Source: Wenzhouxiangella marina (GTDB lineage Bacteria > Pseudomonadota > Gammaproteobacteria > Xanthomonadales > Wenzhouxiangellaceae). From it: 64,000 bases of DNA. Below are positions 44,450-52,448 of the stretch, in pieces (position 1 is the first letter of the stretch; every line of letters starts with the position of its first letter). Both the position numbers and the translations under genes were made by a program. Location of the stretch: contig NZ_CP012154.1 in the NCBI RefSeq assembly GCF_001187785.1, positions 1,482,501 through 1,546,500 on the forward strand, given 5' to 3'. A model generated the notes under the pieces. It saw only the letters and a program-made list of their open reading frames with translations. It was not told the origin of the DNA and searched no databases.

Positions 44450-45076
44450 CTAGCGCAGGAGGCCGAATTCGGCCGCCTTCAGGGCGGCTTCGGCGCGGGA
44501 ATTGATGCCGAGCTTGCGATAGATGTCCTTGACGTAGCCGGCTGCCGTATGCCGCGTGATCTCGAGCAGGCGGCCGACTTCGTTCAGGGAATAGCCCTTG
44601 CCGATCAGCTGGAGCACCTCGGTTTCCCTGGGGCTGAGCGGCGTTTCAGGGGGTTCCGGATCCTGGAAGAAGCTCAGCAGTCGTCTTGCGATTCCCGGCG
44701 ACAGCGGGGGCTTGCCCTGGCTGATCTCGCGCAGCACCCGGACCAGCGCGTCCTGCCCCTGGTCCTTGGTGAAGTAGCCGTCGGCGCCCGCGCGCAGGGC
44801 CGGGAACAGATGGGCGTCGTCGGCAAAGGTGCTGGCCACGACACAGAGTGCATCCGGGTGGGCGCGCTTGATCGCCGCGATCAGGGCGGTGCCGTCGCCA
44901 TCCGGCAGGCCGAGGTCTACCAGGGCAAGGTCCGGCCGGTCCTGTGCGAGCCATTCGCGAGCGCCGGAACAGCTTTCCGTGCAGGCCACGGAGATGCCTG
45001 GAAAGGCCTCGTTCAGTGCCGCTTCCAGCCAGGCGCGGGCCGCGGGAAGGTCTTCGATGATCAGGGCCTTGTTCAT
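44450..45076 (-). CDS. NarL/FixJ family response regulator
   Basis: This 208-residue regulator has a receiver domain with Asp54 (ALVDLGLPDGDG) and a LuxR-type HTH at the C-terminus (LSPRETEVLQLIGKGYSLNEVGRLLEITRHTAAGYVKDIYRKLGINSR). It overlaps the upstream FHA-histidine kinase gene by 4 bp, making a cognate pair. I chose ATG 45076 (MNKALII); an open frame runs further upstream inside the kinase gene. The target promoter is not identifiable, though the next downstream gene (secreted propeller protein) is a candidate. Confidence 0.9.
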   Translation of the reverse strand: MNKALIIEDLPAARAWLEAALNEAFPGISVACTESCSGAREWLAQDRPDLALVDLGLPDGDGTALIAAIKRAHPDALCVVASTFADDAHLFPALRAGADGYFTKDQGQDALVRVLREISQGKPPLSPGIARRLLSFFQDPEPPETPLSPRETEVLQLIGKGYSLNEVGRLLEITRHTAAGYVKDIYRKLGINSRAEAALKAAEFGLLR

Positions 45077-46455
45077 GCGGTGCTTCCCATCAGCTTGATG
45101 TGGAAGTGGGTGATGAGCTGATCCCCCTCGACATGCCACTCCACCTGGCCTCCGAGCACCAGGCTGCGCTTGATGAGGCCGTTGATGCCTCGTCCCGGGG
45201 ACCAGTCCTCGGGTGCCTGAAAGTCTCCATCATGAGCGATCCGGACATGCAGATCTGGCGCTTGGGCATCGATCGCCACGGTAAAGCGGCTTGCGCCGGC
45301 ATGCCTGAGGCCATTGCTGAGCGCTTCCCGGATGGCTCGGCTCAGGTTGGCCGCATCGGCCGGATTCCAGTCGACGTCAGGGATGGCATCGCTCGGCGGC
45401 CATGCGAGCTCGACGCCGGCGTTCTCGAGCCGTTCGGCGGCTTCCGAACGAACCGCGGCCAGTAGTTCGGACAGGGGCTGCGGCTGACCGGCCGGCCTGG
45501 ACACGACGTCGCGGAGGTCCTGGAGCATGGCGCGGACCTCATCCGCGTCCGCCGGCGTGCGGGCGCGATAGATCTGATTGAGCAGTCGAGCGCCCAGGTC
45601 ATCATGAAGATCGGAGTAGATGCGCTCACGCTGGTCCCAGAGGGCCTGCTGGTGGTGCAGGCGCGCCAGGGCCAGGGAGCCGACGCGCAGCAGGGCCTGA
45701 CAGAAGCGCGCGGTGTCCGGTTGCTCCCTGGCTTCACCCTGGCGCGTGTCGAGGTAGAGCAGGAGATCCCCCCAGTCGTCGACCGCCTCGACGACGGCCA
45801 GAGCGCTGCTCACCTCCAGCGCGGCCACGCTGGCACTCCGGTCGCCGGCGGGAATCTGGCGAAGCTCGACCAGGCGACGAGATCTCGCGGTTTCGATCAG
45901 TTGCCGGCTGAAATCCGTCGAGCCCGGCGCGTCCGGCAGGCTGGCGAGGACGGTGGATTCCGACGTCCGGAGATCGATCAGTGCGGCTCGGCGAAAGCCG
46001 CTGCCCAGCAGCGCGGTTTCCAGGATGAATCGCTGCACCTCGAGTTCCGAGGACACTCGATTGACCCGGCTCGAGAAGTCGAGCAGGAGTTCCAGCCGCG
46101 GTGCCGCCACGCTGGCGGCCCGGGCATCCACGACCACGGTCCGCCCTTCATCCCAGGCCGACGTCTCGGCGAGCACGAAGCACCAGGGCCCGATGCCGAG
46201 GCGGTCGCCGGCGGCGAGCTCCGCCTGTTCGACCGCCTGACCGTTGACCATGATTCCGGCGCTGGAGCCGAGATCCCGGATCGTGGGCGGGTTCGTCCAA
46301 TCGATCCGCGCGTGCTGGCGAGAGATCTGCGGATCGGCAAGCACCAGATCGCAGTCGCTGCCGCGACCGATCAACCAGCTGTCCCGAGCATGGCCGGGAA
46401 AGTGCAGGCCGGGGCCTTGGATCTGTTTGAGACGCGCGACGGACTTCTCGTTCAT
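45073..46455 (-). CDS. FHA-domain sensor histidine kinase (NarX/HisKA_3 type)
   Basis: This 460-residue soluble kinase has an FHA domain (about 25-100: IGRGSDCDLVLADPQISRQHARIDW, DLGSSAGIMVNGQ), a GAF-like middle (about 125-260), a HisKA_3 dimerisation domain with phospho-acceptor His284 (SDLHDDLGARLLNQI) and an ATP-binding domain (AIREALSNGLRHAG, GRGINGLIKRS). No TM helix is present. FHA domains bind phospho-threonine, so input from a Ser/Thr kinase is a reasonable inference; two such kinases are encoded within 25 kb. Its partner regulator overlaps it by 4 bp. Confidence 0.88.
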   Translation of the reverse strand: MNEKSVARLKQIQGPGLHFPGHARDSWLIGRGSDCDLVLADPQISRQHARIDWTNPPTIRDLGSSAGIMVNGQAVEQAELAAGDRLGIGPWCFVLAETSAWDEGRTVVVDARAASVAAPRLELLLDFSSRVNRVSSELEVQRFILETALLGSGFRRAALIDLRTSESTVLASLPDAPGSTDFSRQLIETARSRRLVELRQIPAGDRSASVAALEVSSALAVVEAVDDWGDLLLYLDTRQGEAREQPDTARFCQALLRVGSLALARLHHQQALWDQRERIYSDLHDDLGARLLNQIYRARTPADADEVRAMLQDLRDVVSRPAGQPQPLSELLAAVRSEAAERLENAGVELAWPPSDAIPDVDWNPADAANLSRAIREALSNGLRHAGASRFTVAIDAQAPDLHVRIAHDGDFQAPEDWSPGRGINGLIKRSLVLGGQVEWHVEGDQLITHFHIKLMGSTA

Positions 46456-46594
46456 TGCACGCTGACGGGGCTCGTTGATGACCGCGAAAGTCTGGCACAG
46501 CCGGACGAGCCTGTCAGCGCTGCTGGACCGCCTCGATGACCGGGGAGGGCTGGCTCGTACAGCCTTCGGTGCTCCTTTCGGGCTCCCGGCAAGG

Positions 46595-47896
46595 TCAATT
46601 GTCCTGGCGTATCGGCACGCCAGCGCGCTGCAGCAGCGTGCTCAGGCGGTGAGGGTAGTCACTCGGAATGCTCCAGAGAACGGCCAGGTCCTCTGGCTGG
46701 AGCGCGCGGTCACCGGCCGCGAGGCCGCCGCGAATGGCCAGCACCACATCGCTGCTTGCCCAGGGGTGATTGAACCAGTAGCGGTGCCCCGTGATGTCGA
46801 ATCCGCGCTGATCGCTGCCTCGCGACACATCGATCACTTCCAGCCTGCGCGACGAGCGAATGGTCTCCAACTGCTCATCACTGAGGGCTTCGGATCGAAT
46901 CTGGCCGATGCGCTCGTCACCTCGCATGAACCGACGGGCCATTCGAAGCGCCCCATCGTTCGATGAGGCCGTAACGACCAGTCGCTCAGCGATGGCCTCG
47001 AGGCGTGGCAGGGCCTCGATGAACTCAGAGCCCGGCACATCGGCGGCGGCGAAGTAGATCGTCCCCAGCCGGAAGCGTTCGCGCAGGTCCGGGTGCTCGT
47101 CGGCATGTCGCTCGTGCAGCTGCGCAAGGGCTTCGGTGACCAGGCGACCACCTGCGCTCCAGGTCACGATGTGGATGCGCTCGGCGATGGATCGGTCGGC
47201 GAGTAGTTCCAGCAGCGTGCTCAGCGCGGGCGCATTGCGATAGGCCCGCTCGAGGTCGTCTCCCAGGCCGTAGCTGAAGATGTTCTGGCGCGTTGGCCAA
47301 GCGAAGGCCACGGACGTCATGTCACGGCCCATGAAATGATCCAGCTGGGCGGCGAAAACATTGGCGTTGTAGAAGTTCACCTTCGCACCGTGGACATAGA
47401 TCAGCAGATCCGGACTGCGCGAGGCCGCGATCGAGGCATTCAGGTCATCGAGCAACCAGGCTGTCGTTCCGCTCGCATCCTCGAGCTGGCCGGTCGGGGT
47501 GATCGAAAAGCGTCCGGCCTCGAGCAGTCCGGCCATGGACAGGGGCACGCTGGCCTCCCGCTCCGCCTGGCTCGATGCACGATCGAGGTCCGACCTGCTC
47601 ATGTCCGGGCCGCCGAAACCGATCATTGCCAGACCGACCGATACGTGGCTGCTCTGCCTGTTGCCGTAGTCGACGCGCTGCTGACTCTCGCTGCGTTCGC
47701 GGGTGGTGGCGAAGTAGACCTTTCGAGGTGTCCATCGCTGATTCGGTGGTATGTGTGCCAGCGGTGTCGCGCCGGTTTCGCTGTAGAGGGCGGGCGTGGG
47801 CATCAGCGGCTCGACCTCCGGCAGGCTGCAACCGACCAGTATCGAGGACAATGACAGGGCAAGGGCAACTCGGACGACGAGGCGAGAACGAGGCAT
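46595..47896 (-). CDS. DUF900 alpha/beta hydrolase lipoprotein
   Basis: This 433-residue protein has a signal peptide with a lipobox (SSILVGCSLPE) and an alpha/beta-hydrolase fold of the DUF900 family: KVYFATTRERSESQQRVDYGN, LLIYVHGAKVNFYNANVFAAQL (oxyanion region), TWSAGGRLV (nucleophile Ser), and a later DVPGSEF. The catalytic His is probably in the later DITGHRYWFNHPW stretch. It is predicted to be membrane-anchored with an unknown ester or lipid substrate. I chose ATG 47896; an in-frame ATG at 47917 adds seven residues. It stands alone, 139 bp from the kinase gene. Confidence 0.82.
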   Translation of the reverse strand: MPRSRLVVRVALALSLSSILVGCSLPEVEPLMPTPALYSETGATPLAHIPPNQRWTPRKVYFATTRERSESQQRVDYGNRQSSHVSVGLAMIGFGGPDMSRSDLDRASSQAEREASVPLSMAGLLEAGRFSITPTGQLEDASGTTAWLLDDLNASIAASRSPDLLIYVHGAKVNFYNANVFAAQLDHFMGRDMTSVAFAWPTRQNIFSYGLGDDLERAYRNAPALSTLLELLADRSIAERIHIVTWSAGGRLVTEALAQLHERHADEHPDLRERFRLGTIYFAAADVPGSEFIEALPRLEAIAERLVVTASSNDGALRMARRFMRGDERIGQIRSEALSDEQLETIRSSRRLEVIDVSRGSDQRGFDITGHRYWFNHPWASSDVVLAIRGGLAAGDRALQPEDLAVLWSIPSDYPHRLSTLLQRAGVPIRQDN

Positions 47897-48038
47897 GGTG
47901 ATCTGTTCCAGGCGCATCCAGTCGGCACTGTAACCAAGTCAGCTGAATGGAGCAATCCCGAGTCGGGCGTAAAAAAGCCCAAAACCGGGCTTGACAGGTC
48001 CAAGCCCTTTCCCGATAATGCGCGGCTTGCAGTTCAAC

Positions 48039-48115
48039 GCGCCCGTAGCTCAGCTGGATAGAGTACCTGGCTACGAACCAGGCGGTCGGAGGTTCGAATC
48101 CTTCCGGGCGCGCCA
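48039..48115 (+). tRNA. tRNA-Arg (anticodon ACG)
   Basis: A 77-nt cloverleaf with 7-bp acceptor stem GCGCCCG/CGGGCGC, anticodon loop CTACGAA and encoded CCA. A terminator hairpin follows 6 nt downstream, so it is transcribed separately from the later tRNA genes. Confidence 0.95.
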
Positions 48116-48120
48116 TTTAA

Positions 48121-48147
48121 AAAAGCCCGCTTCGGCGGGTTTTTTTA
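48121..48147 (+). terminator. Rho-independent terminator after tRNA-Arg(ACG)
   Basis: GCCCGC, loop TTCG, GCGGGT followed by at least six T residues (stem from 48125). The upstream A-run makes it potentially bidirectional. Confidence 0.85.
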
Positions 48148-48150
48148 TGC

Positions 48151-48338
48151 GCGACCGGAAGGGTTCGAACCTCCGACAATCAACAATCGGTTCGAACCGA
48201 AGGCCGATAGGCCGGAGCTCGCTGGCGCGCAGCGCCAGCAATCCTTCCGGGCGCGCACGGAGCTGCAGGTCACTAGAAGCCCCGCTTCGGCGGGGTTTTT
48301 TCGTATATGGCGCGCCCGGAAGCCGAGTCGAAGCTCCC
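48151..48338. repeat. Sense and antisense fragments of the tRNA-Arg(ACG) 3' end
   Basis: Three pieces of the T-arm/acceptor end of the tRNA-Arg at 48039-48115 lie just downstream. At 48151-48177 an inverted copy matches about 25 of 27 bases; 48240-48256 is a direct 17-nt exact copy (AATCCTTCCGGGCGCGC); at 48309-48338 there is a degenerate inverted copy beginning GGCGCGCCCGGAAG. A second terminator (48279-48301) lies between them. The 508 bp between the two tRNA genes otherwise holds nothing I can support as coding. Confidence 0.75.
48279..48301 (+). terminator. Second terminator-like hairpin downstream of tRNA-Arg(ACG)
   Basis: GCCCCGC, loop TTCG, GCGGGG and six T residues. It mirrors the hairpin at 48121-48147, suggesting that the downstream segment is a partial duplication of the tRNA-terminator unit. 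Confidence 0.8.
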
Positions 48339-48623
48339 AGGTTCGATCAGTTGCGCAGCAACTGACGACGAGCGGCGCAGCCTATGAGGCCCGCAGGGTC
48401 AAAACCGCCTTCGAGCGGTCTTGATCGATCCCTCCGACCGTGTCCCACCCGCACTCTCGTCGAAGAGGTGCGTCCATCCGTTCTGGCGAGGTTCCGGCTT
48501 CTCCGTCGATCTTTCGGGCTGCAGGCCCATCGGGCGGCCCGGAATCCAAAAATATCGCCCGCAAATCCGGCCCGAGGAGTTGACCGAACCGCCTCCCATC
48601 CGTAACATTGGCCGGCTTGGACG

Positions 48624-48700
48624 CGGGGCGTAGCGCAGCCTGGTAGCGCAACTGCTTTGGGAGCAGTAGGTCGCAGGTTCAAATCCTGCCGCCCCGACCA
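48624..48700 (+). tRNA. tRNA-Pro (anticodon TGG)
   Basis: A 77-nt cloverleaf with acceptor CGGGGCG/CGCCCCG, anticodon loop TTTGGGA and encoded CCA. It is the first of four closely spaced tRNA genes before tig. Confidence 0.95.
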
Positions 48701-48710
48701 GGTCAGGCGT

Positions 48711-48787
48711 GCGCCTGTAGCTCAACCGGATAGAGCATCGGCCTTCTAAGCCGGCGGTTGCAGGTTCGAGTCCTGCCGGGCGCGCCA
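48711..48787 (+). tRNA. tRNA-Arg (anticodon TCT)
   Basis: A 77-nt cloverleaf with acceptor GCGCCTG/CGGGCGC, anticodon loop CTTCTAA and encoded CCA, 10 bp after tRNA-Pro. Confidence 0.95.
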
Positions 48788-48858
48788 CAACCGATTTCGC
48801 GCTACAATAGTGCGCTATCGGGCCGGTCGCGAGGTCCGGAACGACAATTTGTTTTGAT

Positions 48859-48935
48859 GGTGGGCGTAGCTCAGTTGGTAGAGCACTGGATTGTGGCTCC
48901 AGAGGTCGCGGGTTCAACCCCCGTCGCTCACCCCA
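48859..48935 (+). tRNA. tRNA-His (anticodon GTG)
   Basis: The cloverleaf has acceptor GTGGGCG/CGCTCAC, anticodon loop TTGTGGC and encoded CCA. The G at 48859 is the extra G-1 of tRNA-His, opposite the discriminator C. Confidence 0.95.
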
Positions 48936-48945
48936 TTTTCAAGAT

Positions 48946-49020
48946 GGGCCGTTAGCTCAATGGTAGAGCAGCTGACTCTTAATCAGTAGGTTCGGGGTTC
49001 GAGTCCCTGACGGCCCACCA
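48946..49020 (+). tRNA. tRNA-Lys (anticodon CTT)
   Basis: A 75-nt cloverleaf with acceptor GGGCCGT/ACGGCCC, anticodon loop CTCTTAA and encoded CCA. It is the last tRNA before tig, with 83 bp between them and no clear terminator. Confidence 0.95.
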
Positions 49021-49103
49021 CCTTTTCGGGTGCCGGTGCCACGCGGCGACGCATCCTTCGACATTCCGATATTCGACAACACTCACTTCGACAAAGACCA
49101 ACC

Positions 49104-50387
49104 ATGCAGGTATCCGTGGAAAATACCGGTGATCTCGAGCGGCGCATGACCGTTCAGGTTCCGGCCGATGAAATCGACAGCCAGGTCGCTGGCCGCCTCA
49201 ATGAACTGCGCCGTGAAGTGCGCCTGAAGGGTTTCCGCCCGGGCAAGGTGCCGCTGAACGTGATTCGTCAGCGCTATGGCAAGCAGGTCCGCGACGAAGT
49301 GATGCAGCAACTGATGCAGTCGCGACTGCAGGATGCCATCGGCGAGCAGAAGCTGCGCGTGGCCGGCGTGACCCGCCTCGAGCCCAGGCCGGAAGCCGAC
49401 GGCCAGTTCGAATTCGTGGCCGACCTGGAGGTGTTCCCGGAAATGCCCGAGATCAAGGTCGACGATCTGGCGATCGAGCGTCCGGAAGCCGAAGTCCAGG
49501 ACTCGGACGTCGACGACATGATCGAGACCCTGCGGGAGCAGAAGCGGATCTGGAATGCCGTGGAACGTGCCTCGAAGGTCGGTGACCGGGTCAAGGCAGC
49601 CTACGTGGCCGAGGTCGATGGCGAGCGGGTGCCGAATACGGGGCGTCACGAAATCGCACCGGTCCTCGGCAAGCTCGAGAGCTTCCCGGAACTCGAGGGC
49701 GTGCTGACCGGCCTGTCTGCCGGCGACAAGAAGTCCCTGGAGATGAGCTTCCCCGAGTCCTATCGCCACCAGGCCCTGGCCGGCAAGAAGGCCCAGGTCG
49801 AGCTCGAGATCCAGGCGGTCGAAGAGTCCGAACTGCCGGAGGTCGATGACGCTTTCGCCAAGGAGTTCGGAGTCGAAGAAGGCGTCGACAAGCTGCGCGC
49901 CGACGTGCGCCGCAATCTGGAGCGCGAACTGCGCCAGACCGTCAGCAACCGTCTGAAGCAGGCCGTGACCGATGGTCTGCTCGAGCACTTCGGCGACATC
50001 AAGCTGCCGGATTCCAGCATCCAGCAGGAAGCCCGCCAGATGTTGATGCAGATGCAGCAGCAGATGGGTGGTCAGGGCGGCCAGTTGTCCCCGGACATGT
50101 TCCGTGAGCCGGCCGAGCGCCGTCTGCGCCTGGGCCTGTTGTTCGGAGAGTTCGCTCGCCAGAACGAGATCTCGATCGATCCCGAGCGCGTTGACGCGAA
50201 GCTCGCCGAGATCGCCGACACTTACGAGAATCCGGCGCAGATCATGGAAATCTATCGCTCCGACGAGCGCTTGATGGATCAGCTGGAGAATCTGGCCCTG
50301 GAAGAGCAGGTGGTCGACACCATCCTCGACAAGGCCAAGGTGACCGCCAAGAGCATGTCCTTCAAGGAAGTGATGGAGCAGGAATGA
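49104..50387 (+). CDS. tig: Trigger factor (ribosome-associated chaperone and PPIase)
   Basis: This 427-residue chaperone has an N-terminal ribosome-binding domain with the GFRPGKVPL signature (residues about 44-52), a central FKBP-type domain ([37 protein letters not shown]) and a C-terminal helical chaperone domain. It binds nascent chains at the ribosome exit. Its last 4 bp overlap clpP (ATGA), as in the standard tig-clpP-clpX-lon order. The upstream tRNA cluster may be co-transcribed with it. Confidence 0.96.
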   Translation: MQVSVENTGDLERRMTVQVPADEIDSQVAGRLNELRREVRLKGFRPGKVPLNVIRQRYGKQVRDEVMQQLMQSRLQDAIGEQKLRVAGVTRLEPRPEADGQFEFVADLEVFPEMPEIKVDDLAIERPEAEVQDSDVDDMIETLREQKRIWNAVERASKVGDRVKAAYVAEVDGERVPNTGRHEIAPVLGKLESFPELEGVLTGLSAGDKKSLEMSFPESYRHQALAGKKAQVELEIQAVEESELPEVDDAFAKEFGVEEGVDKLRADVRRNLERELRQTVSNRLKQAVTDGLLEHFGDIKLPDSSIQQEARQMLMQMQQQMGGQGGQLSPDMFREPAERRLRLGLLFGEFARQNEISIDPERVDAKLAEIADTYENPAQIMEIYRSDERLMDQLENLALEEQVVDTILDKAKVTAKSMSFKEVMEQE

Positions 50388-50989
50388 ACGAAAAGGCGCT
50401 GAATCTGGTCCCGATGGTCGTCGAGCAGTCGGCTCGCGGCGAACGTGCCTACGACATCTACTCGCGCCTGCTCAAGGAGCGGGTGATCTTCATCGTCGGC
50501 CCGATCGAGGACTATTCCGCCAACCTGATTGTTGCCCAGCTCCTGTATCTCGAAAGCGAGAATCCGGACAAGGACATCAATATCTACATCAACTCGCCCG
50601 GCGGCTCCGTGACCGCCGGGATGGCCATCTACGACACCATGCAGTTCGTCAAGCCGGACGTGGCCACCATGTGTGTCGGCCAGGCGGCCAGCATGGGTGC
50701 CTTGCTGCTGGCCTCCGGGGCCAAGGGCAAGCGCTATGCCCTGCCGCATTCGCGCGTGATGATCCATCAGCCCCTCGGTGGCTTCCAGGGCCAGGCCTCG
50801 GACATCGATATCCATGCCCGGGAGATCCTGAAGATGAAGGACAATCTGAACGAGATCCTTCGTCATCACACCGGCCAGCCGATGGAGACGATCGAGGCCG
50901 ACACCGATCGCGACAAGTTCATGTCGGCCGAAGAGGCCTGCGAGTACGGTCTGGTCGACGAAGTCCTGAGTTCGCGCGCGTCGACATGA
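50384..50989 (+). CDS. clpP: ATP-dependent Clp protease proteolytic subunit
   Basis: This 201-residue serine peptidase forms two stacked heptamer rings. The catalytic residues are Ser103 ([10 protein letters not shown]) and His128 ([12 protein letters not shown]), with the Asp in the ADTDRDKF region near residue 177; [19 protein letters not shown] is the oxyanion and substrate strand. Translation is coupled to tig by a 4-bp overlap. clpX follows 61 bp downstream. Confidence 0.97.
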   Translation: MNEKALNLVPMVVEQSARGERAYDIYSRLLKERVIFIVGPIEDYSANLIVAQLLYLESENPDKDINIYINSPGGSVTAGMAIYDTMQFVKPDVATMCVGQAASMGALLLASGAKGKRYALPHSRVMIHQPLGGFQGQASDIDIHAREILKMKDNLNEILRHHTGQPMETIEADTDRDKFMSAEEACEYGLVDEVLSSRAST

Positions 50990-51050
50990 CCCGCGTCGTA
51001 TTCGGTTAAACTAGCCGAATGACCAGTATTGGTGGTGATCGTCCAATCCC

Positions 51051-52316
51051 ATGAGTGAGTCGACCAGCGACGGCAAGATTCTGTACTGCTCCTTCTGCGG
51101 AAAGAGCCAGCATGAAGTACGCAAACTGATCGCAGGACCCAGCGTCTACATCTGCGACGAGTGCGTCGAACTCTGCAACGACATCATCCGTGAAGAGCTC
51201 GAGGAATCGAGCCTGTCCGAGCGCGAGACCCTGCCGACGCCGCGTGAGATCCACTCGTTCCTGGACAATTACGTCATCGGTCAGAAGGACGCGAAGAAGG
51301 TCCTTTCGGTGGCCGTGTACAACCACTACAAGCGCCTCGAGTCGCACAAGCACCGCGATGACGTCGAACTGGCCAAGTCGAACATCCTGCTGATCGGCCC
51401 GACGGGCTCGGGCAAGACCCTGCTCGCTGAAACCCTGGCCCGCATGCTGAACGTGCCCTTCACGATCGCCGATGCCACCACCCTGACCGAAGCCGGTTAC
51501 GTGGGCGAGGACGTCGAGAACATCATCCAGAAGCTGCTCCAGAAGTGCGATTACGACGTCGAGAAGGCGCAGAGCGGCATCGTCTACATCGATGAGATCG
51601 ACAAGATCTCGCGCAAGGCCGAGAATCCGTCGATCACGCGCGACGTGTCGGGGGAGGGCGTGCAGCAGGCGCTGCTCAAGCTGATCGAGGGCACCATGGC
51701 TTCGGTGCCGCCGCAGGGCGGTCGCAAGCATCCGCAGCAGGAATTCCTGCAGGTCGACACGCGCAACATCCTGTTCATCTGCGGTGGGGCCTTTGCCGGT
51801 CTCGACAAGGTCATTCAGGCGCGCTCGGAGTCGGCCGGCATCGGATTCAAGGCCGAGGTGCGTAGCCAGCAGTCCGCCGATCTGTCCAGCCTGATCGCCG
51901 GCGTCGAGCCGGAAGACCTGATCCGCTTCGGTCTGATCCCGGAATTCGTCGGGCGCATGCCGGTCATCGCGACCCTGCGCGAGCTGGACGAGGACGCGCT
52001 GGTGCGGATCCTGGTCGAGCCCAAGAATGCCGTGGTCAAGCAGTTCCGCAAGCTGTTCGAGATGGACCACTGCGAGCTGGAGGTGCGCGAAGACGCGCTC
52101 CACGCCATTGCCCGCAAGGCGATGGCCCGCAAGACCGGCGCTCGCGGTCTCCGGACCATTCTGGAGAACGTGCTCCTCGACAGCATGTACGATCTGCCGT
52201 CGGCCGAGAACGTCAGCAAGATCGTGGTCGACGAGGCCGTGATCAACGGCGAGGCCGAGCCTTACATGATCTACGAGGGCAACCCGCCCCAGCAGCGCGC
52301 AGGCGGCGAAAGCTGA
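51051..52316 (+). CDS. clpX: ATP-dependent Clp protease ATP-binding subunit ClpX
   Basis: This 421-residue AAA+ unfoldase has an N-terminal zinc-binding domain (four Cys in CSFCGK and CDECVELC), Walker A GPTGSGKT, Walker B VYIDEIDK, the pore-loop region with GYVGEDVE, the IGF loop (SAGIGFKAE) that docks on ClpP, and sensor-2 GARGLRTI. It delivers tagged substrates to ClpP. The 61-bp gap from clpP contains an inverted repeat ATTCGG/CCGAAT (51000-51020) flanking TTAAACTAG that may be a separate promoter or regulatory site. Confidence 0.97.
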   Translation: MSESTSDGKILYCSFCGKSQHEVRKLIAGPSVYICDECVELCNDIIREELEESSLSERETLPTPREIHSFLDNYVIGQKDAKKVLSVAVYNHYKRLESHKHRDDVELAKSNILLIGPTGSGKTLLAETLARMLNVPFTIADATTLTEAGYVGEDVENIIQKLLQKCDYDVEKAQSGIVYIDEIDKISRKAENPSITRDVSGEGVQQALLKLIEGTMASVPPQGGRKHPQQEFLQVDTRNILFICGGAFAGLDKVIQARSESAGIGFKAEVRSQQSADLSSLIAGVEPEDLIRFGLIPEFVGRMPVIATLRELDEDALVRILVEPKNAVVKQFRKLFEMDHCELEVREDALHAIARKAMARKTGARGLRTILENVLLDSMYDLPSAENVSKIVVDEAVINGEAEPYMIYEGNPPQQRAGGES

Positions 52317-52354
52317 TTCCCGCTGGGGGCGCGAAACGCCGCTCCCTCGAAGCG

Positions 52355-52386
52355 CTTGAATCCCGCTGCCGCGGGAGCAATATACT
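52355..52386 (+). promoter_or_regulatory. Candidate lon promoter (heat-shock-like or sigma70)
   Basis: CTTGAA (52355-52360) matches the -35 element of both sigma32 and sigma70 promoters, and TATACT (52381-52386) fits a sigma70 -10. AGCAATAT just before it is a weak match to the sigma32 -10. The spacing for sigma70 (about 19-20 bp) is a little long. It lies about 65 bp upstream of lon. Confidence 0.4.
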
Positions 52387-52448
52387 CCTCATCGTCAAAC
52401 ATCTTCGCGGCCGAGCGATCGGCCAGCGCTGACACTCAAGGAATTCTT

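Noticed and set aside
47445-48116. Minus-strand open frame beginning MARPEGFEPPT
   Set aside because: Its N-terminus is the antisense translation of tRNA-Arg(ACG), a well-known source of spurious proteins; the rest is antisense to the DUF900 gene.
48399-48424. Terminator-like hairpin on the minus strand (ACCGCT/GGCGGT with T-run)
   Set aside because: Plausible hairpin, but no transcribed minus-strand feature precedes it. Not annotated.
50990-51050. Inverted repeat ATTCGG/CCGAAT upstream of clpX as a regulator site
   Set aside because: Only 6 bp per arm. Mentioned with clpX but not supported well enough for a separate feature.
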